Assembly (NCBI GenBank): GCA_030453435.1
Contig: JAKDKI010000167.1
Span: 1-5,579 of the forward strand
From: Kocuria sp.
Lineage (GTDB): Bacteria > Actinomycetota > Actinomycetes > Actinomycetales > Micrococcaceae
DNA: 5,579 nt
Direction of reading: 5' to 3'
Shown: piece after piece, positions 1 to 5,427 of the stretch
How the letters are laid out: every line of letters starts with the position of its first letter
Position numbering within the stretch: position 1 is the first letter of the stretch
Made by a program: the position numbers and the translations under genes
The notes under the pieces: generated by a model
Told to the model about the DNA's origin: nothing
Seen by the model: only the letters and a program-made list of their open reading frames with translations
The model's database searches: none

Positions 1-22
1 GACGGGCAGACCAGGACTTCAT
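1..22 (-). CDS. mshC: Probable start of mshC, cysteine:glucosaminyl-inositol ligase (partial, runs off left edge)
   Basis: Only seven codons are inside the window, reading MKSWSAR from an ATG at 22-20. A purine-rich ribosome binding site (AAAAGGTGAG on the minus strand, about 24-33) sits just upstream, so the start is well supported. MshC proteins commonly begin MKSW or MQSW followed by small residues and Pro, and mshC lies close to uppP in many actinobacteria. If correct, it is the ATP-dependent ligase that joins cysteine to glucosaminyl-inositol in mycothiol biosynthesis, in the cytosol. It lies 88 bp beyond the uppP stop on the same strand and may be cotranscribed with it. That a gene starts here is fairly sure. 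Its identity rests on seven residues plus gene order, so treat it as a good guess. Confidence 0.5.
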
Positions 23-65
23 ACTCACCTTTTGTTCACGGACATCGGTCACTCATGACTTCAAC

Positions 66-82
66 GGGTGCCCCCGGCACCC
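66..82. terminator. GC-rich perfect hairpin between uppP and the left-edge gene
   Basis: GGGTGCC and GGCACCC form a perfect 7-bp stem around a three-base CCC loop, about 28 bp beyond the uppP stop. Neither strand has a T-run after the stem. It could be a weak or U-less terminator for uppP, an mRNA 3'-end stabiliser, or chance in GC-rich DNA. Confidence 0.3.
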
Positions 83-110
83 TATTCCCCCGGTTGTGCG
101 GGATCGCTGA

Positions 111-944
111 TCAAGCGTTGATCACACCGGTTCCCAGGAGGACGAAAATACCTGCGCCCAGCAGAATCCGGTACCAGACGAACAGGTTGTAGCTGCGCTC
201 GGAGATGTAGCGCATGAACCAGCCAATGATCACGTACGCAATGACGAAAGCAATACCCGTGGCCACCAGGGTCTGGCCCATGGTATAGATACCTTCCGGC
301 TCCTGACCCGTCATGGCCTTGTAGAGCTTGTACAGCCCGGAAGCGAAGACCGCGGGAATGGCCAGCAGGAACGCGTAACGAGCGGCGGCCGCGCGAGTAT
401 AACCCATGAGAAGACCAGCGGTGATGGTGCCACCGGAGCGGGAGACACCCGGAATCAGAGCAAGAGCCTGCGCCAGGCCGTAACCAATGGCGTGCTTGAT
501 CGTCAGGTCTTGCAGCACCCGTTCCTGTTTACCCACGTGGTCCGCGATGGCCAGGAACAAACCGAAGATCACGAGCATGGACGCGGTGATCCACAACGAA
601 CGGAACTGGCTGTCGATGTAGTCCTCGAGCAGAAGACCCAGGATCGCAATCGGAACCGAGCCCAGGATGATGAACCAGCCCATGCGGGCATCGGGGTCTT
701 TGCGTGAGACCTTTCCGACCAGCGACAACGACCAGTGCTTGATGATCCGCACGATGTCTCGCCAGAAGAAGATCACCACAGCGGTTTCCGTGCCCAACTG
801 GGTGATCGCGGTGAAGGCAGCCCCCGGATCTGCACTGTTGGGCAGGAACTCACCCACAATGCGCAGATGCGCCGACGAGGATACGGGCAAGAATTCAGTC
901 AGGCCCTGGACAATTCCCAGAATGATTGCTTCGATCCAGTTCAC
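111..944 (-). CDS. uppP: Undecaprenyl-diphosphate phosphatase UppP (BacA family)
   Basis: Integral membrane enzyme that dephosphorylates undecaprenyl diphosphate to undecaprenyl phosphate, recycling the lipid carrier of peptidoglycan and other envelope polymers; overexpression is classically linked to bacitracin resistance. With the chosen start the protein is 277 aa, close to the family norm. Both signature motifs are present: [14 protein letters not shown] near residues 13-26, with the conserved Glu and His, and PGVSRSGGT near 165-173, with the catalytic Arg. Several hydrophobic segments span the remainder (roughly 89-107, 117-134, 180-204, 225-243 and 256-274). The GTG at 944 is preferred over an in-frame GTG at 962: it gives the usual N-terminus (family proteins start M-x-W), neither has a Shine-Dalgarno sequence, and a TACAGT hexamer ends 6 nt before 944, as expected for a leaderless mRNA. 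It lies downstream of a stem-loop terminator, so it probably has its own promoter. Confidence 0.96.
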   Translation of the reverse strand: MNWIEAIILGIVQGLTEFLPVSSSAHLRIVGEFLPNSADPGAAFTAITQLGTETAVVIFFWRDIVRIIKHWSLSLVGKVSRKDPDARMGWFIILGSVPIAILGLLLEDYIDSQFRSLWITASMLVIFGLFLAIADHVGKQERVLQDLTIKHAIGYGLAQALALIPGVSRSGGTITAGLLMGYTRAAAARYAFLLAIPAVFASGLYKLYKAMTGQEPEGIYTMGQTLVATGIAFVIAYVIIGWFMRYISERSYNLFVWYRILLGAGIFVLLGTGVINA

Positions 945-950
945 GCGACA

Positions 951-956
951 ACTGTA
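951..956 (-). promoter_or_regulatory. Candidate -10 element for leaderless uppP transcription
   Basis: On the minus strand TACAGT (fits TANNNT) is followed by six bases and then the GTG at 944. This spacing puts the transcription start on the start codon itself, which is common in actinobacteria. No clear -35 is visible 17-18 bp upstream. The element lies between the stem-loop at 988-1019 and the gene. Confidence 0.4.
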
Positions 957-987
957 CGGCACCCGGAGCTGAAAAATGGGTGAATAA

Positions 988-1019
988 AGGGCCCACGTGT
1001 TCTATAACACGTGAGCCCT
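988..1019 (-). terminator. Stem-loop terminator of the acidic-protein gene
   Basis: A 14-bp stem (arms 988-1001 and 1006-1019) closes a 4-nt loop. On the plus strand it has one C-A mismatch (993/1014); on the minus strand the same position is a G-U wobble, so the RNA pairs throughout. Minus-strand transcript continues with TTATTC and, a few bases later, TTTTT. Orientation and position, 40 bp beyond the acidic gene's stop and 44 bp before the uppP GTG, point to intrinsic termination of the minus-strand transcript. The U-tract is interrupted, so efficiency is uncertain. Confidence 0.65.
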
Positions 1020-1058
1020 CTTCCGCCCACAGACCGGGGCGCGACCGCCGGTTATGCC

Positions 1059-1418
1059 CTAGCGGCGGGAAGAATTCGATGAATCGTTGTCGTCATCATC
1101 GTCGTAGTCGTCCTCGTCCACGAGATCTTCGTCCATCATCTCGTTGTCCTCGAGCAGATCTTCGTCGTAATCGTCGTCATCATCATCGTCGTTGTCATCG
1201 TCCGAGTCATCCTCGTCCTCCGCGAACACGGTGAGGGGGGTGACTTCGTCATAGGCATCGTAAAGAGCCTCTTCGTAGGCGTCGAAGGCATCGGCAATCG
1301 ACAGGTACGCCCCGTCCACGGCGGGGTCGTTGTCCGAACGTCGATTTGCGGCGGCGGCCAAGTGTTCTTCGAACGCGTTGACCAGTGTTTGCAGGGCGGC
1401 GCGAGGATCATTGCTCAT
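1059..1418 (-). CDS. Small conserved actinobacterial protein with Asp/Glu-rich C-terminal tail
   Basis: Predicted 119-aa cytosolic protein without signal peptide or membrane segment. Residues about 1-65 (MSNDPRAALQTLVNAFEEHL and onward) form a predicted helical N-domain with an AxxxR/DP pattern and conserved-looking tracts EEHLAAAANRR, ADAFDAYEEALYDAYDEVTPL. Residues about 67-112 are almost only Asp and Glu with scattered Ser, Asn, Leu, Met and Tyr, ending SSNSSRR. From memory, homologues are widespread in actinobacteria and are often labelled 'primosomal protein', a name with no support I can see here. The function is unknown; a highly acidic tail could bind cations or basic proteins, or mimic DNA, but that is inference. 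The ATG at 1418 is chosen because the N-terminus fits the family and a TAACGT hexamer lies 7 nt upstream; the frame is open further upstream, but that stretch overlaps the divergent DUF5703 gene. Its transcript probably ends at the stem-loop 988-1019. Confidence 0.85.
   Translation of the reverse strand: MSNDPRAALQTLVNAFEEHLAAAANRRSDNDPAVDGAYLSIADAFDAYEEALYDAYDEVTPLTVFAEDEDDSDDDNDDDDDDDYDEDLLEDNEMMDEDLVDEDDYDDDDDNDSSNSSRR
1083..1220. repeat. Trinucleotide low-complexity tract encoding the acidic tail
   Basis: The plus strand reads as near-continuous TCG/TCA/TCC triplets (GAC/GAT/GAG codons on the minus strand) over about 140 bp, with runs such as seven Asp codons in a row. It is imperfect, mixing GAC, GAT and GAG, which limits slippage, but it is the only strongly repetitive DNA in the window. 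It also creates spurious Arg/His-rich or Ser-rich reading frames in other frames. Confidence 0.85.
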
Positions 1419-1425
1419 GGGGTAG

Positions 1426-1431
1426 ACGTTA
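1426..1431 (-). promoter_or_regulatory. Candidate -10 element for the acidic-protein gene
   Basis: On the minus strand TAACGT (TANNNT) lies 7 nt before the ATG at 1418, again fitting leaderless initiation; the intervening CTACCCC has no Shine-Dalgarno character. No convincing -35 was found. Such hexamers are frequent by chance, so support is mainly positional. Confidence 0.3.
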
Positions 1432-1448
1432 GTCGTTATCGAGGCAGA

Positions 1449-1703
1449 ATGGGAGCAATGAAAGAACAACGTCTGTCCGAGATCTCGTCCGCGCGCCAAC
1501 TCCCCGTGGCCAGCAGGGACGACAGGTACGAATACCTCACGCTGACTGTGGCCCCCCGCGAACACATCGCCGATGCGCGGGCCAGGGTTCGCGAGCACGC
1601 GGAATACGGCAAATGGGAACTCATGCGTTCCGCGGTTCTGTACGGCGGTGCCCGCCGCTACGTGATGCGGCGGCGCATCATTCGCGTCTCACGCACGTTC
1701 TGA
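1449..1703 (+). CDS. DUF5703 family protein
   Basis: Small basic protein of 84 aa. The core from about residue 27 to the end (starting RYEYLTLTVAPRE, with EHAEYGKWELMR near 49-60 and RRRIIRVSRTF at the C-terminus) matches what I remember of DUF5703: a Tyr-Glu-Tyr start, an EYG-WEL centre and an Arg-rich RRxIxRV tail. No signal or membrane segment is present; function is unknown, and the basic C-terminus is compatible with nucleic-acid or membrane-surface binding (inference). In mycobacteria a DUF5703 gene adjoins uppP. The start is uncertain: ATG 1449 has GAGG at 1441-1444, ATG 1458 has GGGAG only 2 nt upstream, and the frame is open further 5'. It is transcribed divergently from the acidic-protein gene, with only 30 bp between start codons. 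Confidence 0.85.
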   Translation: MGAMKEQRLSEISSARQLPVASRDDRYEYLTLTVAPREHIADARARVREHAEYGKWELMRSAVLYGGARRYVMRRRIIRVSRTF

Positions 1704-1765
1704 GTCGAGCCGCCCCGTCGACGACGCCGCTCGAGCCAGTCCTCGTGCCGCTTCCCCTTGCTCGC

Positions 1766-2944
1766 TCAGTCGGTCGGGATCGGGCCGAGCATTGATTTGG
1801 CGGTCGCTGCGTGCACGGACTCGTTGTCCGAGGGGTGGTACATTCCGGCCAGCACATCACGGTAGAGCCGTTCCAGCTCGCTGCCCCGGCGGAACTGCGA
1901 GCCCCCGGTTGAGCGCAACGCAAGATCCACGACCTGCCGCGCGGTTTCGGTGGCACGGTGTTTGAGGCCGGAGAACAGGATGAACCAGCGGGCCCCGTGC
2001 TGCACTTCGTGGTCGGTGCCCACCGAGTTCACGTCAGAACCGAGTTGGCGCAGCTGCAATTCCACACCGTCACGCAGGATCCCGGCCTCCGCAATGTGCC
2101 AGCGAATGTCCGGGTCGGTTGCGTAGCTGGCCCCGCGGGCGTGCGACATTCGCTTGTTCACGATGTCCGCGGCCACCTCGATGGCCCGGTCCGCGATTCC
2201 CGTGTACACGGAGGCCAGCAGCAGTTCGAAGCAGCCGAAGATGCCCCAGACGACCGGATCGGGCGAGGGTCCCACGGGAATTTCGGTGAGCACACGCTCG
2301 GGCGCCAGGACGGCGCCGTCGAGCACTGTGGTGCACGACTGCGAGGCACGCATACCCAGCGCGTCCCAATCCTGCTTGATCTCGATGCCCTCGGCCCCGC
2401 GCTCGAGGATTCCGAACACGAGCGCGTCCGGGGCGTCGTCGTCGCGGTCCGTTCGGCGGGCGTGGACGAGCAACCGGGTCCACGCGGGTGAGAGCGACGT
2501 GAAGATCTTGGTGCCCCGCAGGCTCAGGCCGCCGTCCACCGGCTCCGCGGTGGTGGTTGCATCGAAGAGGACCGAGTCATTACCCGCCTCCGAAATCCCG
2601 AACGCGAAGACCTCACCGGCCACGACCTGATCGAAGATCTCGCGAGCGCGGTCGTCCCCGCGCTGCCACAGCGTGCGGGCGATCCCCACGATCACATGGT
2701 GCATATTGATGCCCAGAGCGGTCGACGGCGCCGCGGCGGCCAAGCGGCGCTGGGCCTGAGCGGCGTCGGCGAGCGTGAAACCCAGGCCGCCGAACTCCTC
2801 GGGCACCAGCAGCCGCAGGTAACCGGCCGAGCGAAGATCTTCGAGATCCTCGGTAAAGAATTCATTGCGCTCGTCGTAGCCGGCCGCGCGGTGGCGGAAG
2901 GTGACGAGCATGTTGTCGGGAAGCACGTCCTGGATCGTGGTCAC
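1766..2944 (-). CDS. Acyl-CoA dehydrogenase family flavoprotein, atypical active-site region
   Basis: Predicted 392-aa cytosolic FAD enzyme, usual length for the family. Visible landmarks: N-terminal helical domain with LVPEEFGGLGF (46-56); the flavin/substrate signature as FGISEAGNDS (115-124); LRGTKIFTS (142-150); DALGMRASQS (194-203), a good match to the family's W-x-x-x-G-M-R-x-T-x-S strand; C-terminal helical domain with STGGSQF (345-351) and ELERLYRD (356-363). Where medium-chain enzymes carry the catalytic Glu in YEGT, this protein has YHPSDNES (369-376). Glu240 lies near the helix that supplies the base in isovaleryl- and long-chain enzymes, but the alignment is one residue off by eye. 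It could therefore be a dehydrogenase with a displaced base or a flavin monooxygenase-like member (DszC/SfnB/HsaA type); the substrate cannot be deduced. Start GTG 2944 is chosen for AAGGAG 5 nt upstream. It is the last gene of the M20-lyase set, 43 bp after the lyase stop. Confidence 0.9.
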   Translation of the reverse strand: MTTIQDVLPDNMLVTFRHRAAGYDERNEFFTEDLEDLRSAGYLRLLVPEEFGGLGFTLADAAQAQRRLAAAAPSTALGINMHHVIVGIARTLWQRGDDRAREIFDQVVAGEVFAFGISEAGNDSVLFDATTTAEPVDGGLSLRGTKIFTSLSPAWTRLLVHARRTDRDDDAPDALVFGILERGAEGIEIKQDWDALGMRASQSCTTVLDGAVLAPERVLTEIPVGPSPDPVVWGIFGCFELLLASVYTGIADRAIEVAADIVNKRMSHARGASYATDPDIRWHIAEAGILRDGVELQLRQLGSDVNSVGTDHEVQHGARWFILFSGLKHRATETARQVVDLALRSTGGSQFRRGSELERLYRDVLAGMYHPSDNESVHAATAKSMLGPIPTD

Positions 2945-2949
2945 GTGGT

Positions 2950-2955
2950 CTCCTT
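2950..2955 (-). promoter_or_regulatory. Ribosome binding site of the acyl-CoA dehydrogenase gene
   Basis: AAGGAG on the minus strand, 5 nt before GTG 2944. It decides the start: the frame is open to 3025, but the longer version lacks family-like residues and would overlap the lyase gene's end. Confidence 0.8.
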
Positions 2956-2987
2956 GTGTTCGAAAGATTGAGTCGTGATTGTCGTGG

Positions 2988-3902
2988 TCAGCGCAGCGGA
3001 TCGGCGGCGTCGAAACTGCGCGCAATGCGATGGGTTGCGAAAAATGCCTCGTAGGTTCTGTTGCCGTACACGCCGATGCGCGAGAACGAGGCCGGTACGG
3101 ACGGGTTCCGATACCAGCCGTCCGTGACGTTGGGTCGCATGACGTCCAGGGTGGGTTGGTTCTCGCCGTTGATCTGCACCTGTTGCCACGGCCCGTCGGT
3201 GTTAACCCACATCTCGACCCAACCGCCGTTACTCGCGTACGCGTACTTATAGGCCTGGATCACGCCCACCCAGCGACCGGTGGGTACTCGCACGTCGTTC
3301 CCGAGCAGTTGCGGGTCATCACCCATGCGGAACATCAGGCCGCCCTCCGGATGTTGCACCAGCATCAGACCGAGCAGGGACGGGCCGTTGGACGGTGGAC
3401 CGTATCCGCCGGTGTACAGCGTGATCCAGGTGTCCCGGTCGAATTCGCCGTCCAGTACGTAGAAGGAGAAACCGTTGAAATACACATCGTTGTCGTTGCC
3501 GTGCGCGGCCGCCTTGATGATCGGCTCGGTTTCCACCATGGAGCGCGGAAACTCGTTGCCCAGCGTCAGTCCCGGCCGGGAAATGAAACGGGCGACCTGA
3601 CGTCCCCCACCCACCGGATCCGGCACCAGGTGGTAGCCCAGTCCTTGACGGTTGTCATCCGGGATCAGCTTTGCGTAACCGCTCAGGCCCTGCTCGTTGA
3701 TGTTGGCATCAAAGATCCGGTCCGCGGCAAGTTCCTCCTCGGTCGGTTCGTCATCAAGCCAGCCGGGGATCTGGGTGGCCACCCCCACGGCCGTGGCGGC
3801 CACCACCAATCCAGCCGCGGTGACGATCACCCGACGACGTGTCAGGCCACCACCCTGGTTCGCTCCCGCTTCAGGGTCGGTGCTTCCGGGACTCTCCCCC
3901 AC
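2988..3902 (-). CDS. Tat-signal polysaccharide lyase-like protein (heparin lyase I-like fold)
   Basis: Predicted 304 aa. Residues 1-20 are polar, followed by a twin-arginine stretch TRRRVIV (21-27) and a hydrophobic segment to about 44, so export by Tat is likely; no obvious A-x-A cleavage site is present, so it may stay membrane-anchored or be cut near 43-48. The mature part resembles the Pfam polysaccharide lyase / heparin lyase I-like beta-jelly-roll group: residues 70-100 (GLSGYAKLIPDD, GYHLVPDP), FPRSMVETEP (118-127, like the family's R-x-E region), TLYTGGYGPPSNGPSLLG (161-178), GRWVGVIQAYKY (209-220), GGWVEMWVNTDG (226-237) and FSRIGVYGNRTYEA (273-286). The role would be binding or beta-elimination of an extracellular uronate-containing glycan; the substrate is unknown and catalytic residues are not certain. 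Start GTG 3902 has AGGAG 6 nt upstream, overlapping the peptidase stop codon, so the two genes are probably cotranscribed and translationally coupled. Confidence 0.75.
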   Translation of the reverse strand: MGESPGSTDPEAGANQGGGLTRRRVIVTAAGLVVAATAVGVATQIPGWLDDEPTEEELAADRIFDANINEQGLSGYAKLIPDDNRQGLGYHLVPDPVGGGRQVARFISRPGLTLGNEFPRSMVETEPIIKAAAHGNDNDVYFNGFSFYVLDGEFDRDTWITLYTGGYGPPSNGPSLLGLMLVQHPEGGLMFRMGDDPQLLGNDVRVPTGRWVGVIQAYKYAYASNGGWVEMWVNTDGPWQQVQINGENQPTLDVMRPNVTDGWYRNPSVPASFSRIGVYGNRTYEAFFATHRIARSFDAADPLR

Positions 3903-3908
3903 GTGGCG

Positions 3909-3913
3909 CTCCT
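3909..3913 (-). promoter_or_regulatory. Ribosome binding site of the lyase-like gene, overlapping the M20 stop codon
   Basis: AGGAG on the minus strand lies 6 nt before GTG 3902, and its first two bases belong to the TAG stop (3914-3912) of the peptidase gene. This fixes the GTG start and suggests translational coupling. Confidence 0.8.
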
Positions 3914-5240
3914 AGTAGTTGGTGAGCAAACGGTGCAGGACCCGCGAACCGAACTCCAAGGACGCGACCGGTACCCGCTCGTCCACGCCGTGAAACATCC
4001 CCGTGAAGTCCAATTCGTCCGGCAGCTGCAGCGGCACAAAGCCGTAACCGGTGATCCCGAGCTGCGACAGGGACTTGTTGTCCGTACCACCGCCAAGCAT
4101 GTACGGCAGCACAACCGCATCCGGATCCTCGGCCTTGAGCGAGTCCACCATGGCGTCGACCACGTTGCCCGAGAACGGGACTTCCAGGCCGATGTCCTCG
4201 AACTCGGTTTCGAAGGTGACACCTTCACCGGCCAGTTCCTTCAACTTCTCCATGACGATGTCTCGCTGTTCAGGTAAGTAGCGCACGTCAATGGTGCCCT
4301 GCGCAGAGCCGGGGATCACGTTGGTCTTGTAACCGCCCTCGAGCATCGTGGGATTGGAGGTGGTCTGCAGAGTGGAACCCACGAAGCGCGCCACATGACC
4401 GAGCTCGTCGAGAAGCCGCTTGGGGTTTTCCGGATCGAATTCCACCCCGGTCAGTTCCGTGACCTCGTCCAGGAAGGCGCGCGTTGTCTTGGTCAGCTCG
4501 ATCGGCCATGTGTACTCACCGATGTTTGCCATGGCACGGGACAACCGAGTCACCGCGTTGTTCTCGTGCAGCCCGGAACCGTGGCCGGCCTCGCCCTTGG
4601 CGATGAGGTTGAGCCACATCAGGCCCTTTTCCGCGGTTTGCAGCAGATAGGCGCGCTGACCCCCGATGTTGGCCGAGTAGCCCCCCACTTCGCTGAGCGC
4701 ATCGGTCACGCCGTCAAAAAGTTCCGGGTGATTCTGCGTGATCCATTTGGAGCCGTAGCTCATGCCGGCTTCCTCGTCCGCGAAGAACCCGAACACGATG
4801 TCTCGCTTGGGTCGTTCCCCGGTGCGGGCCATGTGTCGCATGACGGAGAGCATCATGGCGTCCATGTCCTTCATGTCCACGGCACCGCGGCCCCAGATCA
4901 TGCCGTCCTTGACTTCGCCCGCGAACGGATCCACGGACCATTCATCGGCCAGCGCCGGGACCACGTCCAGGTGACCGTGGACCAGAAGCGCATCGGCGGA
5001 GGGGTCTGTGCCCTCGATCCGTGTGAACACGTTGGCTCGCCCTGGCGCGGATTCGAAGTACTGCGGTTCCAGCCCCGCCTCGGTGATGAGTTCCGCCACG
5101 TACTCGCCGGCAGCCCGCTCCCCCTTGGCGTTGCCCCGGGAGTAGTTGGTCGTGTCGAAGCGGATCAGTTTCTGGCAGATCTCGGCGGTCTCGAGTTCCG
5201 GGACCGAGTGTCCCGAGGGCGTGGCTTCCGATGCCGGCAT
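3912..5240 (-). CDS. M20 family zinc metallopeptidase / deacylase
   Basis: Predicted 442-aa cytosolic co-catalytic di-zinc hydrolase, cleaving a peptide or N-acyl amide bond; the substrate is not deducible. The M20 catalytic set is complete: metal ligand His90 and adjacent Asp92 in HGHLDVVP (88-95), bridging Asp122 in WGRGAVDMKD (116-125), general-base Glu156 and ligand Glu157 in FFADEEAGM, ligand Glu184 in SEVGG, and C-terminal ligand His417 in MFHGVDER. The lid/dimerisation domain runs from about 200 to 320 and carries GHGSGLHENNA (219-229), whose His completes the active site in this family. No signal peptide is visible. It resembles the actinobacterial M20 proteins encoded near uppP (for example the M. 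tuberculosis gene annotated as a dipeptidase near Rv2136c); that is recollection. Start ATG 5240 is chosen for AAGGAG 5 nt upstream, although the frame stays open to 5336. It is probably the first gene of the peptidase-lyase-dehydrogenase set. Confidence 0.95.
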   Translation of the reverse strand: MPASEATPSGHSVPELETAEICQKLIRFDTTNYSRGNAKGERAAGEYVAELITEAGLEPQYFESAPGRANVFTRIEGTDPSADALLVHGHLDVVPALADEWSVDPFAGEVKDGMIWGRGAVDMKDMDAMMLSVMRHMARTGERPKRDIVFGFFADEEAGMSYGSKWITQNHPELFDGVTDALSEVGGYSANIGGQRAYLLQTAEKGLMWLNLIAKGEAGHGSGLHENNAVTRLSRAMANIGEYTWPIELTKTTRAFLDEVTELTGVEFDPENPKRLLDELGHVARFVGSTLQTTSNPTMLEGGYKTNVIPGSAQGTIDVRYLPEQRDIVMEKLKELAGEGVTFETEFEDIGLEVPFSGNVVDAMVDSLKAEDPDAVVLPYMLGGGTDNKSLSQLGITGYGFVPLQLPDELDFTGMFHGVDERVPVASLEFGSRVLHRLLTNY

Positions 5241-5245
5241 GAGGT

Positions 5246-5251
5246 CTCCTT
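5246..5251 (-). promoter_or_regulatory. Ribosome binding site of the M20 gene
   Basis: AAGGAG on the minus strand, 5 nt before ATG 5240, identical in core and spacing to the site before the acyl-CoA dehydrogenase. It argues against the in-frame upstream extension, which would start beyond the predicted promoter. Confidence 0.85.
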
Positions 5252-5272
5252 CTACTGGTGTCACGCGAGTGG

Positions 5273-5303
5273 ATACCACCCGGTGTCGTACTTCCGCTGT
5301 CAA
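5273..5303 (-). promoter_or_regulatory. Candidate sigma-70-type promoter for the M20-lyase-dehydrogenase genes
   Basis: On the minus strand a perfect TTGACA (5303-5298) is followed after 19 nt by TGGTAT (5278-5273). The -35 is consensus; the -10 is weak (three of six) and the spacing long. A start near 5266 would give a leader of about 25 nt carrying the AAGGAG site, which fits the gene well. Confidence 0.5.
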
Positions 5304-5359
5304 CGGTAGTCCCCGATGCACTGCACGGTGTAGCACCGCGATGGTTTCGCGGCGTCTCT

Positions 5360-5374
5360 GTTCACATTGTGAAC
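5360..5374. promoter_or_regulatory. Perfect 15-bp palindrome, candidate operator
   Basis: GTTCACA-T-TGTGAAC is a perfect inverted repeat around a single central base. It lies in the 241-bp divergent gap, about 57 bp upstream of the putative M20 -35 and about 50 bp upstream of the plus-strand -10-like hexamer. Size and symmetry suit a homodimeric regulator; its half-sites do not match a regulator consensus that I can name with confidence. Confidence 0.45.
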
Positions 5375-5411
5375 GGCGATTTGAAAAAGAGGTGACTTAT
5401 TTCGTTCCGAC

Positions 5412-5427
5412 ACTACTTAGCAGTAGT
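5412..5427. repeat. Inverted repeat overlapping a plus-strand -10-like element
   Basis: ACTACT and AGTAGT flank the 4-nt spacer TAGC (5418-5421), a perfect 6-bp inverted repeat. The right arm overlaps TAGTAT at 5424-5429. It could be an operator for the right-hand gene or a short hairpin; chance cannot be excluded. Confidence 0.35.

Noticed and set aside
945..962. uppP start at the upstream GTG 962
   Set aside because: It adds MPYSCR before the usual family N-terminus, has no ribosome binding site, and would lie upstream of the best -10 candidate.
1083..1220. Possible CRISPR or tandem repeat array
   Set aside because: The repetition is of triplets encoding Asp and Glu; there is no repeat-spacer periodicity.
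926..1234. Arg/His-rich plus-strand frame across the acidic tract
   Set aside because: Its composition is simply the complement of Asp/Glu codons in the low-complexity tract, and it runs through the stem-loop terminator.
1419..1598. N-terminal extension of the acidic protein to 1598
   Set aside because: It would overlap the DUF5703 gene on the other strand, and family members begin near MSNDPR; the added residues look like noncoding translation.
1704..1765. Bidirectional terminator in the convergent gap between DUF5703 and the dehydrogenase gene
   Set aside because: Only short arms were found (GTCGA/TCGAC with a 9-nt loop; TCGAGC/GCTCGA with an 18-nt loop) and there is no T-run on either side.
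2979..4277. Long plus-strand open frame (432 codons) opposite the lyase and M20 genes
   Set aside because: It is antisense to two clearly recognisable genes, has no family-like residues, and is typical of the open antisense frames that GC-rich codon bias creates.
4395..5309. Plus-strand open frame (304 codons) opposite the M20 gene
   Set aside because: It overlaps the M20 gene, whose catalytic residues are all intact; the antisense product is His/Val/Gly-rich without a recognisable domain.
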